A DNA stretch of 64,000 nucleotides from Salsipaludibacter albus (GTDB taxonomy: Bacteria > Actinomycetota > Nitriliruptoria > Nitriliruptorales > Nitriliruptoraceae), in NCBI RefSeq assembly GCF_019798055.1, contig NZ_JAHOPH010000007.1:22443-86442 (forward strand), read 5' to 3'. Positions 59,970 through 64,000 of this stretch are shown here, piece after piece; the stretch's first letter is position 1, and each line of letters begins with the position of its first letter. The notes below the pieces were generated by a model. That model made no database searches. It saw only the letters and a list, made by a program, of their open reading frames with translations, and was not told the DNA's origin. A program made the position numbers and the translations under genes.

Positions 59970-62900
59970 TTCCTGTCTCTCGTAGGACTGATTCGTAGGT
60001 CCGCGAGTGCTCGTCGGCAAAGCAGCGAAAGTTCAACTCCAGAAGCCAGAGCATCATCTTCCCGCGCGCTTCCTTGGAGACCGTGTAGCGATGTCCAAGC
60101 TCACCGCAGTCGAAGAAATCATGATCCAAAGCGAGTGTTGACCAGTCGTGATGATCGTCGGATGCGTCATAGGCCTCGCGCACAGCCTCATCCAACTGAA
60201 CGTGGAGCTTCCGCAGCTCAACTACAGTTTCGCTCTCGTCTGATGGATTGTTAACTCGGTCATAGCATTCACGCAGACCAATTCCCTCGTGTTCGAACCA
60301 AGTCTCACGACAATCATGCAGTTCCTGCGCAGCGGTGCTGAGCGCCTCTGTGATGCGTGGCTGGGGGAACGTTTGGAAGGACGTTGTTGGTGTGTACCGA
60401 GGGTCACCCTTCAGCGATGAGCCTCCCGTCCCGGGCGGGTTCACAGCCCACCACCAGTGGAAAGATGAGGTTAGCACGCCAAAGTGCCCAATGTCGTCGT
60501 ATGCAAAGACAATCAAAGCATCCGTGAGACACCAACTCGCAGGCATAAATACCGGATAAAATACCTTGCTTGTGCGGGCCATAGCCAAGACTCGTCCCAT
60601 GCCGGACGTCGATCGGCGTAGGGCTGGGCGCGGACTCCAAAACTGCCACCAGCGATTTTTCCACCTAGCATACGAACTCGGCTTCCCATTCGGCTTTGGC
60701 GCCGCCTTCGAGAGAATCTCTGGCTTGACTTGCTCAGCCACATGAGCGAACGCCGATCGGAAGTCTCTTGCCTGGCTCTCGGTCATCGTCCCGAAGTCGA
60801 TGACACGACGATCTTCAGAGTGTCGCGGAAGTGGGCCGTTCACGTCGTCCCCGTTCACATACGGTCGGATGACTACACCACTCGAGGGATCGAGATGGAC
60901 CAGCCTGTCGGCCGTCGCTTGGTTCACCACGAGACCCGAAGCGACTATTTGGTACCCCTGGTATGCAAGACTGCTGTTCGCCATCAACTTCAGGGGCGGC
61001 CCCTCCACTGTTCCCGCAGCCTCCAGAGACGCCGATATTCCGGGTACCACTTCACCGTCTAGCCTCATCGCACCTTCGTAGTCTCCGAGAGTCATCCATA
61101 CCTTTGAGATGTGAACTCCGGCTGCGCCGGGCCAGGGCGTCGATCGAACGGCGCGGTAGATGGCCCATTCGGAGCTGATTGGGGCTAGGCCGACCCTAAG
61201 TGTGTCGCCCTGAGCGATGCTGTTGGTCGACAAGAACCCAGCTCGATGTGAAATTGCTGTGAGTCGCCACGCAAAATATGCAATGAAGTCTGACTTGCCC
61301 TTGCGCCCGGCGGCCAGATGGACAGAGCAGTAGTCGCGGTAGTTGGTCCCTACCGAGTCGCGGAGGCCCTGCGACTTGATGAAGGGTGGATTGGCGACGA
61401 TGGCGTCGAAGCCGTCCCCCTCTACGAAGACCTCTGGGAAGGCAAGCGGCCAGTGCAGCGGTCGGCGCGGCACGGCCGGGTCCGGATTATCGTCCTCAAG
61501 CCGACGGGTTGCCTCGATCGCCAGCGTTGCGCGGTACCGATCGAGGTCCACGACGAGTTGTTGCATCGCGCCCTGTGCTGCGTCTCGGTCCGCCGAGGAG
61601 CCTCCCGCGTGCTTCAGGTACGCGGCGGTCACGGCGTCGGCGACAACTGCGAGGTCCGTGGTCACCTGCTCAGCGCGCCCATGCAACCGTTCCTTCTCAT
61701 GGATCGAGTCCGAGACGTCATCAGGGATGGACCGCAGTTTGCTCCGCAGCGACGTCAACTCGTCGATGCGGTCGTCGATCGTCTCCCACCAGCCCTCCGA
61801 CCCAATCGTCAGCGACAGCCCGCGACCCGAACCGGAGACCTCGCTTGGTTCGAGGTGGAGCTTGCGCAACTGGTCGAGATCCACGATCCCGAGGAGGCTG
61901 TCTCCGTGACGAATGGCGTGGTCGAGAAAGCTGAAGGGTGCGTCCCTGGCCATCGTGATGAGCCAGAGCGAGAGCTTGGCCATCTCGACGGCCATGGGGT
62001 CGCGATCCACCCCGTAGACGCAGCGCGCGACGACAGCTCGACGCGCGTGGACTCGGGCGTCCACGGCCTCGACGTCGGCCGCTCCGGAAGCCAGAGCTTC
62101 GGCCGACAGCTCGCCTGCCTCGACCCTGGCCTGCAAGAGCGCCTCGGCGAGGTAGCGAACGGCGGCGACGAGGATGGCGGCGGAGCCGACGGCGGGGTCG
62201 CAGATCTTGAGGTCGAGGATCTCCTGAGAGGCCTTGAGCTGCCACTTGGACTCGTCGGCCTCGTTCTGGGGGCCCGGGTCGTAGATCAGCGGGTCGAGGG
62301 TGTGCTTGGCGATCTCGTCGGCGAGGCTGCGTGGGGTGTAGGCCGTACCGGAGTCGCGCTTGCTGGAGGTCTCGGTGACGTAGACGTCGCCAGGGAGGAA
62401 CACCAGGGCAACGCCGCGGGCGTCGGTGCGCAGCAACGGGGCGTAGGGCGCGACGCGTTCCCGGAGGACCTCGTCGTTGGCGACGGCGACGTTGAGGGTC
62501 TGCGCGACGTCGCTGTCGGGGGCGAGGCCAGCTTCCATCGCGTTGTAGACGCCGCGTGCCTCGGCAGCGACGCCCAGGTCCGACAGCTGCTTGCCGAGTT
62601 CCTTGTCGGACTTGGCGTGCCAGCTCTCCATGTCGACGAGCGACACCTCTGGCTCTTCGCCGACCTTGCCGTACAGGCCGAGGACGGCGTCCTGCTCCTT
62701 GGGCACGATGACGGCGGAGTGGTCGAGGAGTGCTTCGTAGACGTGGCCGATCTGCTCGACGTCGAGGCTGCGGAAGCTGATGCGCTGGCCGTTGGCGATC
62801 TGCAGGTGCCGCAGCACCGTCAGGACGGTGAAGTCGTCCACGACGCCGATCTCGAACTGCTCGAACCCATCACCGTCCGCGCTCGGAATACGCGCCTCGA

Positions 62901-63999
62901 GAAAGGGATGCTCGTCGGGATCGAACAGGTTGCCGCCGTAGGCCGGCAGCCGGAGGTCGTCGTGCTCGATTCCGGCGTGCACGGCACGGGACAGGGCCAT
63001 CATGCGCTGCCACGCCCCGGAGCGGCGCTCCATCGCGGACCGGTTGCGGTAGGCGTCCGCGTCGAGCTTGTCCGGCAGAGTCCACATCGCGTACTGGTCG
63101 GCGTAGAGCTGGTTCTCCGCGACCGGGAGCAGCCCGCGCTCCTCCGCGACTAGCAGGAAGACGGTGCGCATCAGGACGCGGGTGGTGGCGGCATAGACCT
63201 GCTGACCGGTCAGCCCTTCGAGCAGCCGACCGCGGGAGGTCCGGTTCGCGCGGGAGACGGCGTTGACCAGCGCCTCGGCCGCACGGCGGACCTGCTTGCC
63301 GAGCGTGTCGGTGAGCTCGTGCTGGCGGTCCTGAGACAGCTCGATGAGTCTGGACAACGGGACAGTGCGGTGCAGCACCCGCTGCTTGTGGAGCAGGGCA
63401 ACGAAGGCGTCGCGGGCGTGGCGGTCCTCGAGTCCGTTGACCGTCCACATCGCCGAGCCGGTCGTGCCGGTGACGACGTTGACGAGCAGGTGCTCGCTGC
63501 CGTTGGTGACCAGTGCGAGGTCGGCGCCTGCGTGCCGAGCCAGAAGCGCGGCCCGCTGGACCGGCGTGGAGACCCAGCCGTCGTGGTTGTGGGTCTGCGA
63601 CGGCCGGATGTGAGCCGGGTCATCGGTCGCGTCGGGACCGCAGATCACGACCATGCGCACGTCAGCCGGATCGTCGGGTGCGTGAACGGCGAAGTCGGCA
63701 CGGACGCGGGCGCGGTAGATGTGGTGGTGCGCGGCGATGTCGGGAGCGGCCGTGAGGGTCTTGCCGTCCCGGTAGCCGAGAAGTTCGGTCAGCAGCGACG
63801 CGAGGCGGGCGCGGCGGCCGTCCCACGAACCATCGTCCCAGCCGTCGTCCTCCTCTGTCTCGGAGGCTGGAGGCGCCGTGAGCAGCGCCTTCTGTTCGGC
63901 GGACAGGCGGGTGGGCCAGTTCTCCCCGACCGTCTGCACGTCGAGGGCACCGGCGGCCAGGAAGGGTCCGTCCGGCACCAACAGGTCGATCCACCCGTG
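59962..63999 (-). CDS. drmMI: Class 1 DISARM N6-adenine methylase-like protein, copy B (N-terminus cut by window edge)
   Basis: About 1346 codons seen; the start lies beyond the right edge because the frame is open to it (HGWIDLLVPDG at the edge matches residues 8-18 of copy A). The N-terminal half is identical to copy A apart from two or three residues (YAMWTLPDK versus YAMSTLLDK). The C-terminal ~640 residues are only distantly similar, with NPPFIKSQG as motif IV. Its stop TAA lies within the first codons of copy A, so the two are translationally coupled. Confidence 0.94.
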   Translation of the reverse strand, partial: HGWIDLLVPDGPFLAAGALDVQTVGENWPTRLSAEQKALLTAPPASETEEDDGWDDGSWDGRRARLASLLTELLGYRDGKTLTAAPDIAAHHHIYRARVRADFAVHAPDDPADVRMVVICGPDATDDPAHIRPSQTHNHDGWVSTPVQRAALLARHAGADLALVTNGSEHLLVNVVTGTTGSAMWTVNGLEDRHARDAFVALLHKQRVLHRTVPLSRLIELSQDRQHELTDTLGKQVRRAAEALVNAVSRANRTSRGRLLEGLTGQQVYAATTRVLMRTVFLLVAEERGLLPVAENQLYADQYAMWTLPDKLDADAYRNRSAMERRSGAWQRMMALSRAVHAGIEHDDLRLPAYGGNLFDPDEHPFLEARIPSADGDGFEQFEIGVVDDFTVLTVLRHLQIANGQRISFRSLDVEQIGHVYEALLDHSAVIVPKEQDAVLGLYGKVGEEPEVSLVDMESWHAKSDKELGKQLSDLGVAAEARGVYNAMEAGLAPDSDVAQTLNVAVANDEVLRERVAPYAPLLRTDARGVALVFLPGDVYVTETSSKRDSGTAYTPRSLADEIAKHTLDPLIYDPGPQNEADESKWQLKASQEILDLKICDPAVGSAAILVAAVRYLAEALLQARVEAGELSAEALASGAADVEAVDARVHARRAVVARCVYGVDRDPMAVEMAKLSLWLITMARDAPFSFLDHAIRHGDSLLGIVDLDQLRKLHLEPSEVSGSGRGLSLTIGSEGWWETIDDRIDELTSLRSKLRSIPDDVSDSIHEKERLHGRAEQVTTDLAVVADAVTAAYLKHAGGSSADRDAAQGAMQQLVVDLDRYRATLAIEATRRLEDDNPDPAVPRRPLHWPLAFPEVFVEGDGFDAIVANPPFIKSQGLRDSVGTNYRDYCSVHLAAGRKGKSDFIAYFAWRLTAISHRAGFLSTNSIAQGDTLRVGLAPISSEWAIYRAVRSTPWPGAAGVHISKVWMTLGDYEGAMRLDGEVVPGISASLEAAGTVEGPPLKLMANSSLAYQGYQIVASGLVVNQATADRLVHLDPSSGVVIRPYVNGDDVNGPLPRHSEDRRVIDFGTMTESQARDFRSAFAHVAEQVKPEILSKAAPKPNGKPSSYARWKNRWWQFWSPRPALRRSTSGMGRVLAMARTSKVFYPVFMPASWCLTDALIVFAYDDIGHFGVLTSSFHWWWAVNPPGTGGSSLKGDPRYTPTTSFQTFPQPRITEALSTAAQELHDCRETWFEHEGIGLRECYDRVNNPSDESETVVELRKLHVQLDEAVREAYDASDDHHDWSTLALDHDFFDCGELGHRYTVSKEARGKMMLWLLELNFRCFADEHSRTYESVLRETGNA

Positions 64000-64000
64000 A
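61904..64000. repeat. Direct repeat, copy B: shared N-terminal half of the two drmMI genes
   Basis: Partner of 57853-59949 (offset 4051 bp). Homologous recombination between the copies would delete about 4 kb and leave one methylase with a chosen C-terminus; gene conversion would keep the N-terminal halves identical. Confidence 0.95.

Noticed and set aside
55980..64000. Type I or BREX methylase assignment for the two large methylases
   Set aside because: They are followed immediately by drmA, drmB and drmC with 4-nt overlaps, and no hsdS/hsdR or pglZ/brxC genes are present.

Overview
This is 64 kb of very GC-rich DNA (strong G/C third-position bias, GTG and TTG starts, frequent ATGA/GTGA gene overlaps, long antisense shadow frames). 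The gene content (MMPL/RND exporters, NarL-type two-component system, RDD protein, numerous PIN-domain toxin-antitoxin pairs, class 1 DISARM) suggests a chromosomal segment of an Actinomycetota-like soil or aquatic bacterium. I cannot place it more finely from sequence alone. No rRNA, tRNA, insertion sequence, integrase or CRISPR array was recognised.

Positions 1-18100 are a housekeeping/stress region: the end of a membrane-anchored double-cupredoxin protein, an NAD-dependent epimerase, an ABC-2 exporter pair, Hsp20, a three-BON-domain protein, a caspase-like protein with an uncharacterised partner, lipoproteins, an MMPL exporter divergent from its probable TetR repressor, VOC and hemerythrin proteins, a secreted M14 carboxypeptidase with an inserted PA domain, and an RDD protein. 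Positions 18199-23754 hold a membrane-anchored nuclease-LTD protein divergent from a two-gene PLD-helicase (DUF3427-type)/PLD-nuclease cassette that looks like a defence module.

Positions 24556-28955 are a toxin-antitoxin island: four apparently intact pairs on the minus strand (PHD-PIN, RHH-like/PIN-like, AbrB-PIN, RHH-PIN), one frameshifted orphan PHD antitoxin, and an AlkD-like gene overlapping one toxin gene. Candidate operators lie upstream of each intact antitoxin. Positions 29006-38173 return to ordinary genes: an oxidoreductase, a second MMPL exporter, a histidine kinase/response regulator pair, a lipoprotein, a cupin, an alpha/beta hydrolase and a cation antiporter.

From 38235 to the right edge the window is a dense defence island. 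First comes a McrBC-centred minus-strand gene run: PD-(D/E)XK protein, McrB, McrC, PLD protein, a MazG protein fused to two RusA-like regions, and a small Cys-motif protein. A plus-strand EVE-Mrr endonuclease and a zinc-ribbon protein follow. Last is a class 1 DISARM operon on the minus strand: drmMI (copy B, running off the edge), drmMI (copy A), drmA, drmB, drmC, a 32-residue micro-ORF, and a CBS-HEPN-DUF3293-like protein.

The two most unusual features are in DISARM. The drmMI methylase is present in tandem: the two copies are virtually identical over at least 2,097 bp (the N-terminal half) but diverge completely in the C-terminal half that should carry DNA specificity. In addition, the operon continues past drmC by two successive 4-nt stop/start overlaps into a micro-ORF and a protein carrying an RX4H HEPN-type RNase motif, suggesting an abortive-infection-like accessory coupled to DISARM.
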